A stretch of 64,000 nt of DNA from Saprospiraceae bacterium (GCA_013360405.1 JABWBR010000023.1:1-64000), one strand, 5' to 3'; shown: positions 16,023 through 25,220, numbered from the stretch's first letter. Program-made: numbers and translations. Notes: generated from the letters alone by a model not told the origin.

Positions 16023-18039
16023 TCCAAACCCCCACCGCCCCAGCCAATAGATCGGGCAGTTGATATTGGATACCGTTAAAAGCCAATTCCTGTGGCGCTT
16101 CACCAGACAACAACTGCGCCACTGGCTGCAACACCGCCCCCGGCCGCTGCGGCAAAGCCGGAATTTTGGCGTTTTGAAGCGATTTATCCAGATCCAGATT
16201 AACCACAAAAACATAACGCGGGTTTTCCGCCTGCGTCCAGGCAATCAACTTGTTTCCTGCAGTTGGATCGGGCGGCAGCAGCCACTGGGTGCGGGCGCCT
16301 TCGATTTCGGGCAATATCTGCTCGGCCAACAACCGCAGCCGCGTGAGGCGTTCGAATAATGCTTTGTTGCCGCCCCACACGTAGGGCCCGCGGGTGGCCT
16401 TGTCGCCCTCCGTTAATTTAAACACGTAGAGCTTGGTATAATGCTCGTTGGGCGCGGGCGCGGGGTGCGGGTCGCGGCATTCAAAGCCAAGCCCCATATA
16501 GCTGGGCATATCGGTGAGGAACAGGCCGATAAATAAGCGGGCTTCATTGCCGGACAGGTAAAATTCGTCGAAGCGGGGGTCGTCTTTGTCGCCGGTCATC
16601 AGGGTGAAGCTGGGCGCCACCTGCCGCGCCGCCAGTATGTCGAGGTACCAACGGAATTGCTGCATAAACACGGGGCTGCCCACCACCATCGACTGCAGGT
16701 CGCCGAGGGTGGCATCGGCGTCGGCTTGTTCGAGGTGGTCCACTTCGTCGCCGTAGGCCATGATGCCGGGCGCCGCCAGGAAGGTCTCGGCGAAGTAGCC
16801 GAACCAAGGTTTTTCTTCGCAGATGCGGGCCTTGACGGCCTTGTGTATGTCGTAATACGCATCCACTTCCAAAGGCACGCCTTCCGGTCGCATCTGCACA
16901 TGCGACATATCGCCACGCATGAAGTCGAGGCCGTAGGTGCGGGCTACCTCGGCATAGGCTTCGCACACGTACTCCCACACTTCTTTGCGCGGCCGCGTAA
17001 AATCGATTGCCCACTCGCGGTTATCGTCGAGGGCTTCGTAAAATTTGTAGCGGGTAAGCGGCCCAAATACCCGCGACATCGGTTCCGGCTTGCTGATTCT
17101 GTAATCACGCCACACGCGCCCTTCGCTGTCGGTGGTTTTGGCCTTGTCAGAGGGGTCTACTTCAATGCCGCGGTAAGGCGGGGCCATAGTAGCCGGCACG
17201 GGTTCGTAGCCTTTGTCGAAGAGCCATTGCACCAGCAGGTTGCGGCGTTGGTTGCGCTGGTCGGTTTTTTGGCTTTCGCCAAATAAAACGCGGAGGCGGT
17301 TGTTTTCACCATATCCGTGGCCGAAAAACGTCACGGGGTCTTCGGGCCAGGTCAACCCCGCCACGGCGCCGTCTTTTGCGGTCAGCCATTGCAATACCGA
17401 GCGTTCCACGGCGCGGTGCAGGTCGGCGGAGTGGTCAATGATTTCTTTGTCTTTTCGTTGCAGCCATTCAAAAAAGCCCGGATTGGCCAGCACGATCTCC
17501 GCGTAGCGGTCGGTATGGGGGATGGCATCCATGCCGACTGCTTTGCCCATGAGGTGCAGCAGATTCACGACTATTTTGAGTTGTTTTTCTACCGTATCAA
17601 GGTGGGGTTGGGCTTGCGCCAATTCTTCGCTGAAAAACTCGGTATTTATCCGCCAGGAGGACATACCGTAGAGGCTGTCCACCACCCCCGGCTCCCAAAA
17701 CGGCAGCAGGTGCACCGCCGACTGGCAGTCAGGCAGCGTAAGCGCGTATTTCACCACCTGCCAAAAGCTGCCGATGGTGCGCACGTTGATACCGACCATG
17801 TTGGCGCTGCGAAGCCAGCGGCTGTAGCGAGCCCCCTCGCGGGGCTCGGCAACAAACGCCGCGAGGGGGCTCGCTACGGCCTCCTCAGGCTGTAGGGCGC
17901 GACCCACCGGCCCTTTGCCATAGCGGGCTTCGAGCAGATCCAGCACTTCCTGGGCCGGCCAACGGAGCACCTCCGCGGGCATCACACCGCTGATAAAAGA
18001 TTGCCGGGAAAGGCGGTAAGCTTCTGTTGAATTGGTCAT
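16000..18039 (-). CDS. Divergent GH13-like (alpha-amylase superfamily) protein
   Basis: 679 residues, no signal peptide. I infer a GH13-type barrel from four ordered motifs: DAIPHTDRYAE (about 171-181, region I), LDFMRGDMSHVQMR (region II, nucleophile candidate D377), GYFAETF (region III, acid candidate E418) and FTLMTGDKDDPRFDE (region IV). The C-terminal part (YVFVVNLDLDKS ... ) looks like the small beta domain of these enzymes. Reaction and sugar are unknown. An 18-residue in-frame stretch (about 55-72) is encoded by a perfect palindrome. The last codons lie in a tandem repeat. The annotation is tentative because overall similarity to classical amylases is low by eye. Confidence 0.65.
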   Translation of the reverse strand: MTNSTEAYRLSRQSFISGVMPAEVLRWPAQEVLDLLEARYGKGPVGRALQPEEAVASPLAAFVAEPREGARYSRWLRSANMVGINVRTIGSFWQVVKYALTLPDCQSAVHLLPFWEPGVVDSLYGMSSWRINTEFFSEELAQAQPHLDTVEKQLKIVVNLLHLMGKAVGMDAIPHTDRYAEIVLANPGFFEWLQRKDKEIIDHSADLHRAVERSVLQWLTAKDGAVAGLTWPEDPVTFFGHGYGENNRLRVLFGESQKTDQRNQRRNLLVQWLFDKGYEPVPATMAPPYRGIEVDPSDKAKTTDSEGRVWRDYRISKPEPMSRVFGPLTRYKFYEALDDNREWAIDFTRPRKEVWEYVCEAYAEVARTYGLDFMRGDMSHVQMRPEGVPLEVDAYYDIHKAVKARICEEKPWFGYFAETFLAAPGIMAYGDEVDHLEQADADATLGDLQSMVVGSPVFMQQFRWYLDILAARQVAPSFTLMTGDKDDPRFDEFYLSGNEARLFIGLFLTDMPSYMGLGFECRDPHPAPAPNEHYTKLYVFKLTEGDKATRGPYVWGGNKALFERLTRLRLLAEQILPEIEGARTQWLLPPDPTAGNKLIAWTQAENPRYVFVVNLDLDKSLQNAKIPALPQRPGAVLQPVAQLLSGEAPQELAFNGIQYQLPDLLAGAVGVWKVLMLDD
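17824..17877. repeat. 54-bp palindromic element inside a coding region
   Basis: Two perfect 19-base inverted arms, GTAGCGAGCCCCCTCGCGG (17824-17842) and its complement (17859-17877), around a 16-base spacer. The element is exactly 18 codons and is read through in frame. REP-like palindromes of this type are normally intergenic. Confidence 0.85.
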
Positions 18040-18155
18040 GATACAAAACTAAAGAAATTTCGGAATGCGGAATGCGGATTGCGGATTTCGGATTGCCGAC
18101 TGCCGATTGCCGATTCCAAAATTCTTCCTATTTTTATCCAATAAAACCTCCTTTT

Positions 18156-19094
18156 ATGCGCCTCATAGCTATCACCTTTTGCATCGCCATTTACACCCAA
18201 CTACCTGCCCAACCCCAGCCCTACAGCGTCGAAACCAAAACCATTCCCGGTACGGAAGTCAGCTACCGGCTCGCCTACCTGCCCGGCGGGGCCTTCCGCA
18301 TGGGCGAGGGCGATGGCTATGAAGTGAGCCTCGATCCATTCTGGATGGGCGTCAAAGAAGTCACCTACGAAGAATTCGTGTTATTCCAATACCGCGATAA
18401 CGACAGCGACGCCAGCGTATGGACCGAAGGCCAATACAAAGCCGACGCCGTGTTGCGCCCTACGCCGCAATACATCGATTTTACCTTCGGTATGGGCAGC
18501 AAAGGAGGCTTTCCGGCGGTGAGCATGACCCAGCAAAGCGCCCTGCGCTATTGCCAGTGGCTGTACCAGAAAACCGGCGAATTCTACCGCCTGCCTACCG
18601 AAGCCGAATGGGAATACGCCTGCCGCGCCGGCGCCACAGGCTCTCTCCCGCCCAACATAAGCGCCGACAAGCTGCAAGACCACGCCTGGCTATTCGAAAA
18701 CAGCTACGAAAAATACCAGCCCACCGGACAAAAAACCGCCAATGCCTGGGGCCTCTACGATATGCTCGGCAACGTAGCCGAGTGGACGCTCGACCAATAC
18801 GCCGACAACTACTTCGAGCTCATCGGCGCCACGGCAGCCAATCCGCTGATACCGCCCACGCAGCGCCACAGTCGCACAGTGCGCGGCGGCTCTTACGATA
18901 CTTTCGCCCAGGATTGCTCCTGCACCCGCCGCCAAAAATCGGACCCCCGCTGGCAGCAGCGCGACCCGCAGATTCCCAAAAGCAAGTGGTGGAATACGGA
19001 TTCCCCGTTCCTGGGTTTCCGCCTGGTGAAGCCGGCGAAGGCTCCGACGGCTGCGGAGGTGGAGGCGTTTTTCCAGGGGATGATCAGAGATTGA
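18156..19094 (+). CDS. Secreted formylglycine-generating-enzyme-like (SUMF1/FGE-sulfatase) protein
   Basis: About 312 residues. Signal peptide (MRLIAITFCIAIYTQLPAQ), then an FGE-type domain: YLPGGAFRMGEGDGYEV, YRLPTEAEWEYACRAG, LYDMLGNVAEWTLD, RTVRGGSYDTFA and FLGFRLV. Most bacterial members with this fold are not sulfatase activators; GldJ/GldK-type gliding lipoproteins share it, but there is no lipobox here. The upstream extension to 18072 reads through an intergenic GCGGATT-type repeat and was rejected. Confidence 0.85.
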   Translation: MRLIAITFCIAIYTQLPAQPQPYSVETKTIPGTEVSYRLAYLPGGAFRMGEGDGYEVSLDPFWMGVKEVTYEEFVLFQYRDNDSDASVWTEGQYKADAVLRPTPQYIDFTFGMGSKGGFPAVSMTQQSALRYCQWLYQKTGEFYRLPTEAEWEYACRAGATGSLPPNISADKLQDHAWLFENSYEKYQPTGQKTANAWGLYDMLGNVAEWTLDQYADNYFELIGATAANPLIPPTQRHSRTVRGGSYDTFAQDCSCTRRQKSDPRWQQRDPQIPKSKWWNTDSPFLGFRLVKPAKAPTAAEVEAFFQGMIRD

Positions 19095-19136
19095 GGGAGG
19101 GAGCGAGAGAGGGAGAGAGGGAGAGAGGGAGGGATT
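19094..19136. repeat. GGGAGAGAGG purine tract after a stop codon
   Basis: About six GGGAGAGA units directly after the FGE-like gene. Same family as the tracts near 15050 and 61740. Single arm. Confidence 0.6.
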
Positions 19137-19148
19137 TGGCGAAACCAT

Positions 19149-19323
19149 GCCGGTCGTTGAGCGGAGTCGAAACGAGACGCTGCGAATCTATGCAGCCCCA
19201 GCGCTCCATAGCGAAGGGTTTTATACCCTGCGATGTGGAGCATCCCCCGTTTGCCCGGGCCTACCCGGGATGCTCCTTCTACGTCTATACGATCTACGCC
19301 GGTCGTTGAGCGGAGTCGAAACG
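19149..19323. repeat. 26-bp direct repeats flanking a hairpin
   Basis: GCCGGTCGTTGAGCGGAGTC plus GAAACG occurs identically at 19149-19174 and 19298-19323. Between them is a hairpin GGAGCATCC ... GGATGCTCC with an inner CCCGGG pair. No coding frame is convincing. The rest of 19095-19692 is gene-free and holds further low-complexity tracts (for example TTTGTGGTA and CTCTGTGGTA). Confidence 0.75.
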
Positions 19324-19692
19324 GCGAGGGGGCGGTCTCTGCCTTAGTGGTACTTAGTGCCCTTTGTGCCTTTGTGGTAAATAATTCGTAACTGTTTAAC
19401 AGAGGAAGCACAGAGGCTAATTGACTCTGCGTTTTCCTCTGGTAACTCGGCAACTCTGTGGTAAACTAAAAAACAAGGCCCCACGTCGATGATAAACGCG
19501 CTTTCATAGAAGTAAACCTCTTTTGTGCAACTTTTAAAAAGCAATATCGTCTATTATAGTATATGAAGCAAAGTCAGACCAACCTGTAGGAAAAAACGCA
19601 ACAACCAAGTAAGGATTTTCACCCGACGTACGTAGTCTAATGCACTGCGCTACGCCATAGAACTTTTATTGTTCATCAAAATTAGCGCTGTT

Positions 19693-20043
19693 ATGAAAAC
19701 CAAGTCGTTTTTGTTCGCTGTGATGCTAGGCCTGATGGCATGGTCGGTACAAGCCAGCCCGATACCCGAAACCGGTAAAGGCGCCGAGTCGCTGAGAAAA
19801 GCCATTACCCGATTGATGGAAAACCCCGAGCTGAGCAAATTGGGCATCAAGGAAGCAGAAGCAGAAATACGCTTTATTATCGACGAATACCAGCATGTGC
19901 AAATTCTGGAAGTAATCACTGACAACGAAGACCTCGCACAATTGATCAAAGACCGCCTGCACCAAAAAAAGGTGGATGCCCAGTATATCGAGTTTTTTAC
20001 GAAGTATAATGTGAAGGTGGCGTTTTCTTCGGAGGTACTGTGA
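19693..20043 (+). CDS. Small secreted protein, unknown
   Basis: 116 residues. Clear signal peptide (MKTKSFLFAVMLGLMAWSVQA), then a small alpha/beta body (ESLRKAITRLMENPELSKLG ... YNVKVAFSSEVL). Small periplasmic proteins of this pattern are frequent in Bacteroidota and uncharacterised. The ATG at 19693 starts the signal peptide. The stop is at once followed by a repeat array. Confidence 0.75.
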   Translation: MKTKSFLFAVMLGLMAWSVQASPIPETGKGAESLRKAITRLMENPELSKLGIKEAEAEIRFIIDEYQHVQILEVITDNEDLAQLIKDRLHQKKVDAQYIEFFTKYNVKVAFSSEVL

Positions 20044-20194
20044 CTCCGTTGTCCGTTCTCGGTTCTCTGTTCTCCGTTCATTAACTTTGCCAGTTAAACT
20101 TAACAGAGAACAGAGAACAGAGAACAGAGAACAGAGAACAGAGAACAGAGAACAGAGAACAGAGAACAGAGAACAGAGAACAGAGAACAGAGAA
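20041..20194. repeat. AGAGAAC heptamer array with inverted partner
   Basis: About 13 head-to-tail copies of a 7-bp unit AGAGAAC/ACAGAGA (20102-20194), preceded across a 15-base loop by the complementary GTTCTCGGTTCTCTGTTCTC arm (20053-20080). The array ends exactly at the stop codon of the P-type ATPase. It lies between two convergent genes. Confidence 0.9.
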
Positions 20195-22315
20195 CTAAGA
20201 TTTATATTTCAGCCTAATCGAATTCCCAATCACCACCACGTCAGAAAAAGCCATAAACAGGGCGCCCCACATGGGGTTGAGCAGGCCCACGGCGGCGATG
20301 GGGATGGCTACGATGTTGTAGGCAAAGGCCCAAAACAGGTTTTGCCGGATCGTTTTTACAGTGAGGCGGCAGATATGAAGGGCGATAGGCAGATTATTGA
20401 GCTGGGGGTTGAGCAGGATTACCTGGGCCGATTCGATGGCGGCCTGCGAGGCGTTGCCCATCGAAATGCCGATATGGGCGCGAGCCAGGGCGGGGGCGTC
20501 GTTGATGCCGTCGCCGACCATGGCGGTGAGGCCTTTTTGGGCTAATTGCTCGATGATTTCCAGCTTTTGGGCGGGCAATTGCTCGGCATGGAAGGTATTG
20601 ACGCCCAGTTTAAACGCCACCTCTGAAGTTTTCAACTGGTGGTCGCCGCTTAGAATCACGGGGTGCAGGCCGGCGTCTTTGAGGTCGCTGATGGCCCGGC
20701 GCGCTTCGGGCCTGATATCGTCGATGATGGAGACGGTGGCCAGCAGCCTGTCGTTTTGGGTGAGATACAGGTGTTCGTCTTCGTTTAATTCCATTGCATG
20801 ACCGTTGCCTGCCGACAGGATATGCCGCGATCCCACTTTGTAGATATTGCCATCGGCGTCTTCCGCGACAACACCCAATCCACGCTGCTCCTGGGCGGCA
20901 ACGAGGTTCAACTGCGTGCCGTTGAGGCGGGGTTCCATGACTTCTACCAGGGATTGGGCGATGGGGTGCGAGGAGTGTTTTTCGAGGGCGTAAAGCAGCG
21001 CGTGCACAAATTTGTGGTCTTCAGTGCGGTAGTTGATATGGCTGACCTGGAACCGTCCCGTGGTAAGTGTCCCCGTTTTATCAAATACGATATGTTTGAG
21101 GTTGGCAAATAACTCTACGGTTTGACCGCCTTTAATAAGGATGCCGTTGCGTGCCAGGCGGCCCACGCCTACCATGACAGCCGTGGGCGTGGCGAGTCCC
21201 ATCGCGCAAGGGCAAGATATCACGAGTACGGCAATGGCGTTCATCAGCGCCTGTTTGAAGCTGAGGTCAAATACAATATGCCCCAGCACAAGGGTAAGCA
21301 GCGAAATGCTGACCACCGCCGGTACAAAAATAGCGCTGATGCGGTCGGCGAGGCGCTGAATATCAGGTTTGTCGCGCTGGGCCGTTTTTACCAGTTCGAT
21401 CATTTGGTTGAGCACCGTATCTCGGCCGGTGGCGGTCACCCGCATCTGCATATTGCCCGACAGCAGCACCGAGGCGCCGATCACGCTATCGCCGGCCTGC
21501 TTGTCGACGGGAGTACTTTCGCCGGTGAGCATCGACTCGTCTATGGTAACCAAGCCGCTCGCAATGATACCGTCGGTGGGTATTTTGTCACCTTCGTTCA
21601 CCTGCAGAATGTCGCCAATCTGTATCTCCTCGCGGTTGAGGGTCACGATCGTACCCGAGGGCATCACTTTGCGGGCCTTTTCCACTTGCAGCTTTGTAAG
21701 TTCGCCGATAGCAGTGGTGGTTTGCTCTACGGCTCGTTTTTCCAGCCAGTTGCCCACCAGTACCAGCGTAATGATCGTAGCTGCCGTTTCAAAAAATATA
21801 TAATTGGCTTCGCCCAAAATGGCGCCGATCAGGCTGTAAATAAAAGCGGCGCTGCTACCCAGGAAGATGAGTACATCCATATTGGGCACGCCGCCCCGCA
21901 GCGATTTGAAGGCGCTCACGCCAAAATGCCAAACGCCGATAACCATTACCGGCAGACAGATGACTAGTTGTACCCAGGGGTTGTGCATAAAAGCCACGTG
22001 CACCCCTACCGCCATGAGCAGGTGGTTGAGCAGTAGCGGGGCGGTAAATATGGCGCTCACCCATAGCTTCCGCTCCAGAGTCCAGGCGCGGCGTTCGGTT
22101 TCCCCGGTAGCCACCACATAACCCAATTTGTGGATGCCCGCCCGGGCGTCGTCGAGGGAGAGTTTGACGTCATCGCGCCGGAAGCGCACTTCGCCGGTCT
22201 GGAAGTTGACAAAGACGTCCTGCAACCCCTTTCTTTCGAGAAAACGGGAAATGCTCGTGGCACAGTTGTTGCAATCCATGCCTTCTACTTTCCACTCTAT
22301 AATAGGGTTTGCCAT
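20195..22315 (-). CDS. copA: Copper-translocating P1B-type ATPase
   Basis: About 706 residues. One N-terminal heavy-metal-associated domain with GMDCNNC (C15, C18), eight membrane helices, the actuator motif MLTGESTPV, transmembrane metal site SCPCAMGLATPTA, phosphorylation motif DKTGTLT and hinge GDGINDAPAL. It should pump Cu(I) out of the cytoplasm using ATP. It lies 7 kb downstream of the cbb3 operon, whose own ATPase gene (ccoI) is absent, so it could supply copper to that oxidase or serve in detoxification. The start MANPIIEWKV is preferred because a longer frame begins inside the -7 element. Confidence 0.94.
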   Translation of the reverse strand: MANPIIEWKVEGMDCNNCATSISRFLERKGLQDVFVNFQTGEVRFRRDDVKLSLDDARAGIHKLGYVVATGETERRAWTLERKLWVSAIFTAPLLLNHLLMAVGVHVAFMHNPWVQLVICLPVMVIGVWHFGVSAFKSLRGGVPNMDVLIFLGSSAAFIYSLIGAILGEANYIFFETAATIITLVLVGNWLEKRAVEQTTTAIGELTKLQVEKARKVMPSGTIVTLNREEIQIGDILQVNEGDKIPTDGIIASGLVTIDESMLTGESTPVDKQAGDSVIGASVLLSGNMQMRVTATGRDTVLNQMIELVKTAQRDKPDIQRLADRISAIFVPAVVSISLLTLVLGHIVFDLSFKQALMNAIAVLVISCPCAMGLATPTAVMVGVGRLARNGILIKGGQTVELFANLKHIVFDKTGTLTTGRFQVSHINYRTEDHKFVHALLYALEKHSSHPIAQSLVEVMEPRLNGTQLNLVAAQEQRGLGVVAEDADGNIYKVGSRHILSAGNGHAMELNEDEHLYLTQNDRLLATVSIIDDIRPEARRAISDLKDAGLHPVILSGDHQLKTSEVAFKLGVNTFHAEQLPAQKLEIIEQLAQKGLTAMVGDGINDAPALARAHIGISMGNASQAAIESAQVILLNPQLNNLPIALHICRLTVKTIRQNLFWAFAYNIVAIPIAAVGLLNPMWGALFMAFSDVVVIGNSIRLKYKS

Positions 22316-22342
22316 ATCATTGATGGTGTAATTGGATGTGTT

Positions 22343-22350
22343 CAAATATA
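22343..22350 (-). promoter_or_regulatory. Probable -7 element for copA
   Basis: TATATTTG on the minus strand matches TAnnTTTG, 28 bases before the ATG at 22315. No clear -33 TTG was seen at the usual spacing. Confidence 0.4.
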
Positions 22351-22410
22351 TACAAAAGTCTTGTTCACTTGGTTGCCTCGTAAATCTTTAATGGTTTTTT
22401 TTGCGTTAAT

Positions 22411-22462
22411 TGAGGAAGGAAGGATTTGGTTATTTGAGGATTTGAGGATCCTCACTCCTCAA
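22411..22462. repeat. GAGGATTTGAGG tandem repeat
   Basis: Short TTGAGGATT units answered by CCTCACTCCTCAAT. The same unit as at 7275-7380. Here it lies between divergent genes, an exception to the usual 3'-end location. Confidence 0.6.
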
Positions 22463-22490
22463 TCATTAATCGCATAAAAACAATAACAAG

Positions 22491-23225
22491 ATGAAAAAGA
22501 GAGAGTTTCTAAGAATGGCCGGTTTAATGGGCGTGGCAGGTCTTTTTGGTTCCAGCCGGTTGCGCGCTGCCGACCTGGAGCCCATTGAGGCTGTGACTTT
22601 GCGCACGGGCGACTTTGAGTTACCCAAGCTCAATTTCGCTTTCGATGCCCTGGAGCCGCATATTGATAAGATGACGATGGAAATCCACCACGGCAAACAC
22701 CACGCAGCCTATGTCAAAAACCTGAACGACGCTATCAAGAGCACGCCTTTCGCCACCATGGAGTTGGAGGAAATACTGGCCAAGGTGACCGACAAATACC
22801 CGGCTATCCGCAACAACGGAGGCGGGCACTATAACCACAGTCTGTTCTGGACGGTCCTTTCACCTAAAGGCGGCGGCGAGCCCACGGGCGCCCTGGCAGA
22901 AGCTATCAAGTTCAATTTTGGTTCTTTTGATAAAATGAAAGAAAAGTTCAACAACGAAGCCAAAAGCCGCTTTGGGTCGGGCTGGGCTTGGTTGTATGTG
23001 GACAAGAAAAAGCAACTGGCCATTATGTCAAGTCCCAACCAGGACAATCCGCTGATGAGCAAACTGAGCAAACAACGCGGTACGCCTATCCTGGGCCTCG
23101 ATGTGTGGGAGCACGCTTATTATCTGAAGTACCAAAACCGCCGTCCCGATTATATCTCCGCTTTCTGGAATGTGATTAATTGGGAGGAGGTGAGCAGGAG
23201 GTATTTGAAGGGGCTGGAGAAGTGA
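22491..23225 (+). CDS. Exported Fe/Mn-family superoxide dismutase
   Basis: 244 residues. The N-terminus [19 protein letters not shown] resembles a Tat-type signal but lacks the twin arginine (KR instead). Metal ligands: His in [15 protein letters not shown], His in [11 protein letters not shown], Asp and His in [18 protein letters not shown] before the second ligand and NQDNP later are features more often seen in Mn or cambialistic enzymes. It converts superoxide to peroxide, here probably in the periplasm. Confidence 0.94.
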   Translation: MKKREFLRMAGLMGVAGLFGSSRLRAADLEPIEAVTLRTGDFELPKLNFAFDALEPHIDKMTMEIHHGKHHAAYVKNLNDAIKSTPFATMELEEILAKVTDKYPAIRNNGGGHYNHSLFWTVLSPKGGGEPTGALAEAIKFNFGSFDKMKEKFNNEAKSRFGSGWAWLYVDKKKQLAIMSSPNQDNPLMSKLSKQRGTPILGLDVWEHAYYLKYQNRRPDYISAFWNVINWEEVSRRYLKGLEK

Positions 23226-23398
23226 GGGGGAGGTGATAAGGTGACGGCCACGTAATGGCACGGGGGGTGACAAGGTGACGGCCACGTAATGACACGGGGG
23301 GTGACAAGGTGACACAATTCTACATCGTCACCTCCCCCGTCAGTTCAAGGACGTCACCACCCCCCGTCATTTCAAGGACGTCACCTTGTCACCTCAAT
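23226..23398. repeat. GGTGACAAGGTGACGG array with inverted partner
   Basis: About 2.5 copies of a 38-bp unit (GTGACAAGGTGACGGCCACG + TAATGACACGGGGG) are followed by the inverted GACGTCACC and CCCCCGTCA units. The right arm includes the last codons and stop of the thiolase gene. The GGTGAC/GTCACC core links it to 1-110 and 56155-56539. Confidence 0.85.
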
Positions 23399-24562
23399 CA
23401 CTATCGCCGAAGCCCCTCCCCCGCCATTGCAGATAGCGGCCATGCCGATACTGCCTTTGCGTTGGTGCAGCACATTATTCAGCGTCGTGACTATGCGCGC
23501 GCCGGAGGCGCCCAGAGGGTGGCCCAGCGACACCGCGCCGCCGAAGGCGTTGACCTTTTCCTGGTCGATATCCAGTAGCTTGGTAAATGCCAGCGTGACC
23601 ACGGCGAACGCTTCGTTCACCTCGTAGAAGTCGATATCCTGCATAGAGATGCCGGCGGCTTTGGCAGCCAGCGGGGCGGCCAGGGTAGGTGTAGTAGTGA
23701 ACCACTCGGGTTCCTGCTCGGCGTCGGCGAAACCCAGGATGCGGGCTACCGGTGTGAGGCCGAGTTCTTTCATTTTTTCTTCGCTGACCAATACCAGTGC
23801 GGCGGCGCCGTCGTTAATCGTGGAGGCGTTGGCGGCGGTAACCGTGCCGTTGGGCGTGAACACCGGGCGCAGCTGGGGTATTTTGTCGAAATTGACGCGC
23901 TTGTATTCTTCGTCTTCGGTGATGAGGATGGGGTCGCCTTTTTTCTGGGGTATTTCTACCGGCGTAATTTCCTCTTTGAATTGACCGTTATCGGTAGCGG
24001 CGGCGGTACGCTTGTACGACTGGATCGCGAAAGCGTCCTGCTCTTCGCGGGTTATGGCATACTTTTCGGCGGTGCGGTCGGCGCATACGCCCATAGCCAA
24101 TTGGTTGTATACATCCGTGAGGCCGTCTTTCACCAGTCCGTCAATTACCTCGCCGTGACCGTATTTAAAGCCGTAGCGGGCTTTGGGCAGGTAATAAGGG
24201 ATTTGGCTCATATTTTCCATGCCGCCGGCCACTACTATGTCGCGGAAACCCAGCATAATACTTTGGGCCGCCAACATAATCGCTTTAGCGCCCGAAGCGC
24301 ACACCTTATTGATGGTTGTGCAGGGCGTATTGTAGCTCAATCCGGCAAAAATAGCGGCCTGGCGGGCCGGGGCCTGCCCCAGGTTGGCCGAACAAACATT
24401 GCCCATATACACTTCCTCGATATGCGCTGCGGTGAGGCCTGCTTTTTGCAGGGCGCCCCTGATAGCTGCCGCGCCGAGTTGGGTAGCCGATACGTCGGCC
24501 AATACGCCGCCGAAACTACCGATGGGCGTGCGCACAGCCGAAGCGATATATACTTTTTTCAT
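23381..24562 (-). CDS. Acetyl-CoA C-acyltransferase (thiolase)
   Basis: 393 residues, normal for the family. Nucleophile Cys in NKVCASGAKAIM, His in the NEAFAVV region, HPLGASGAR and the C-terminal CNGGGGASA with the second Cys. It makes or cleaves acetoacetyl-CoA or longer 3-ketoacyl-CoA. An acetoacetyl-CoA synthetase is encoded at 51066. The last codons (EVTR, stop) lie in the repeat array. The start MKKVYIASAVRTPIGSFGG at 24562 is the family start. Confidence 0.94.
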   Translation of the reverse strand: MKKVYIASAVRTPIGSFGGVLADVSATQLGAAAIRGALQKAGLTAAHIEEVYMGNVCSANLGQAPARQAAIFAGLSYNTPCTTINKVCASGAKAIMLAAQSIMLGFRDIVVAGGMENMSQIPYYLPKARYGFKYGHGEVIDGLVKDGLTDVYNQLAMGVCADRTAEKYAITREEQDAFAIQSYKRTAAATDNGQFKEEITPVEIPQKKGDPILITEDEEYKRVNFDKIPQLRPVFTPNGTVTAANASTINDGAAALVLVSEEKMKELGLTPVARILGFADAEQEPEWFTTTPTLAAPLAAKAAGISMQDIDFYEVNEAFAVVTLAFTKLLDIDQEKVNAFGGAVSLGHPLGASGARIVTTLNNVLHQRKGSIGMAAICNGGGGASAIVIEVTR

Positions 24563-24629
24563 GTAACTGCGTTTTGCGCGCAAAGATGCGAAATTGACGC
24601 GCAATTGAATAGCTTTTTGTTATAAGAGC

Positions 24630-24875
24630 TTATTCGGAATTCCACTGATCCCGGCTGGTCAACGAGTTTTCGTAACGCCTGATCAGCACTACCTGCTGTT
24701 CTGCCAGCCTATTCAATACCTTCAATTCTTCTTGAAGCGCTTCCCCTTTTTCTTCGGTATTAGGGAAAAAAGGCAGGAATTTTCGTTTTTTATTGACCTC
24801 TAAGATTTTCGACATGGTCAGGCTGAGTGTGGCTTTTGCTTTTAGTAACTTACGCTTGATGGTTCGTTTCATCAT
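24630..24875 (-). CDS. Small basic protein, unknown
   Basis: 81 residues, lysine/arginine-rich N-terminus (MMKRTIKRKLLKAKATLSL) and a helical C-terminal half (EEKGEALQEELKVLNRLAEQ). No family recognised. Codon use looks gene-like but the length leaves some doubt. The 282 bp after it (24876-25157) are AT-rich with no visible gene. Confidence 0.5.
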   Translation of the reverse strand: MMKRTIKRKLLKAKATLSLTMSKILEVNKKRKFLPFFPNTEEKGEALQEELKVLNRLAEQQVVLIRRYENSLTSRDQWNSE

Positions 24876-25157
24876 TTTTAAACCGGTTTGGTTAGGAACG
24901 AATTCAGACTCGTAGTCAATGCGTTAGATAGTCCGGGTGCTTTTCAATGATTACAATTCAAAAAAGAGAATAAAACAGCAAAAAAGGTTGCATTCTTAAG
25001 AACATTATTTCTCGTAAATTTAGTGGATAGTTATATTATTTTAACAATTCTCATAGTGTTTTTTTTTAAATTAACACCAATCCCAAGCTTTTTGATCGCA
25101 AGAAAACGTTAAATATTTGTTGATGGGTATTGATAAAATACGCCCTCCTAAACCCTT

Positions 25158-25206
25158 CCCGACTTTTAATCGGGACTCACTTCGTTCGCTTTCAGTCGCA
25201 TAAACC
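25158..25206 (-). repeat. 49-bp dispersed element, copy 1
   Basis: Minus-strand reading begins GGTTTATGCGACTGAAAGCG and ends CCCGATTAAAAGTCGGG, a short hairpin. The copy at 46756-46804 is identical at 47 of 49 positions. It begins about 15 bases after the stop of the SafE-like gene, in the same orientation as that gene. Confidence 0.9.
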
Positions 25207-25220
25207 CTCATAAACCCTCA

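Noticed and set aside
20041-20194. CRISPR array
   Set aside because: The 7-bp units are contiguous with no spacers, and no cas genes are nearby. It is a simple tandem array.
20087-20545. 152-codon plus-strand frame starting in the AGAGAAC array
   Set aside because: Its N-terminus is repeat (NREQRTE) and the rest is antisense to the copper ATPase, whose motifs are complete.
21122-21967. 281-codon frame opposite to copA, and similar long antisense frames at 28081-28998, 37997-38908, 18419-19309 and 60813-61652
   Set aside because: Each is antisense or out of frame to a gene with clear family motifs; amino-acid composition is atypical (His/Gly/Arg-rich). They reflect codon bias of the true gene.
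24876-25157. Gene in the AT-rich gap after the small basic protein
   Set aside because: No frame above about 25 codons with a plausible start; only AT-rich sequence.
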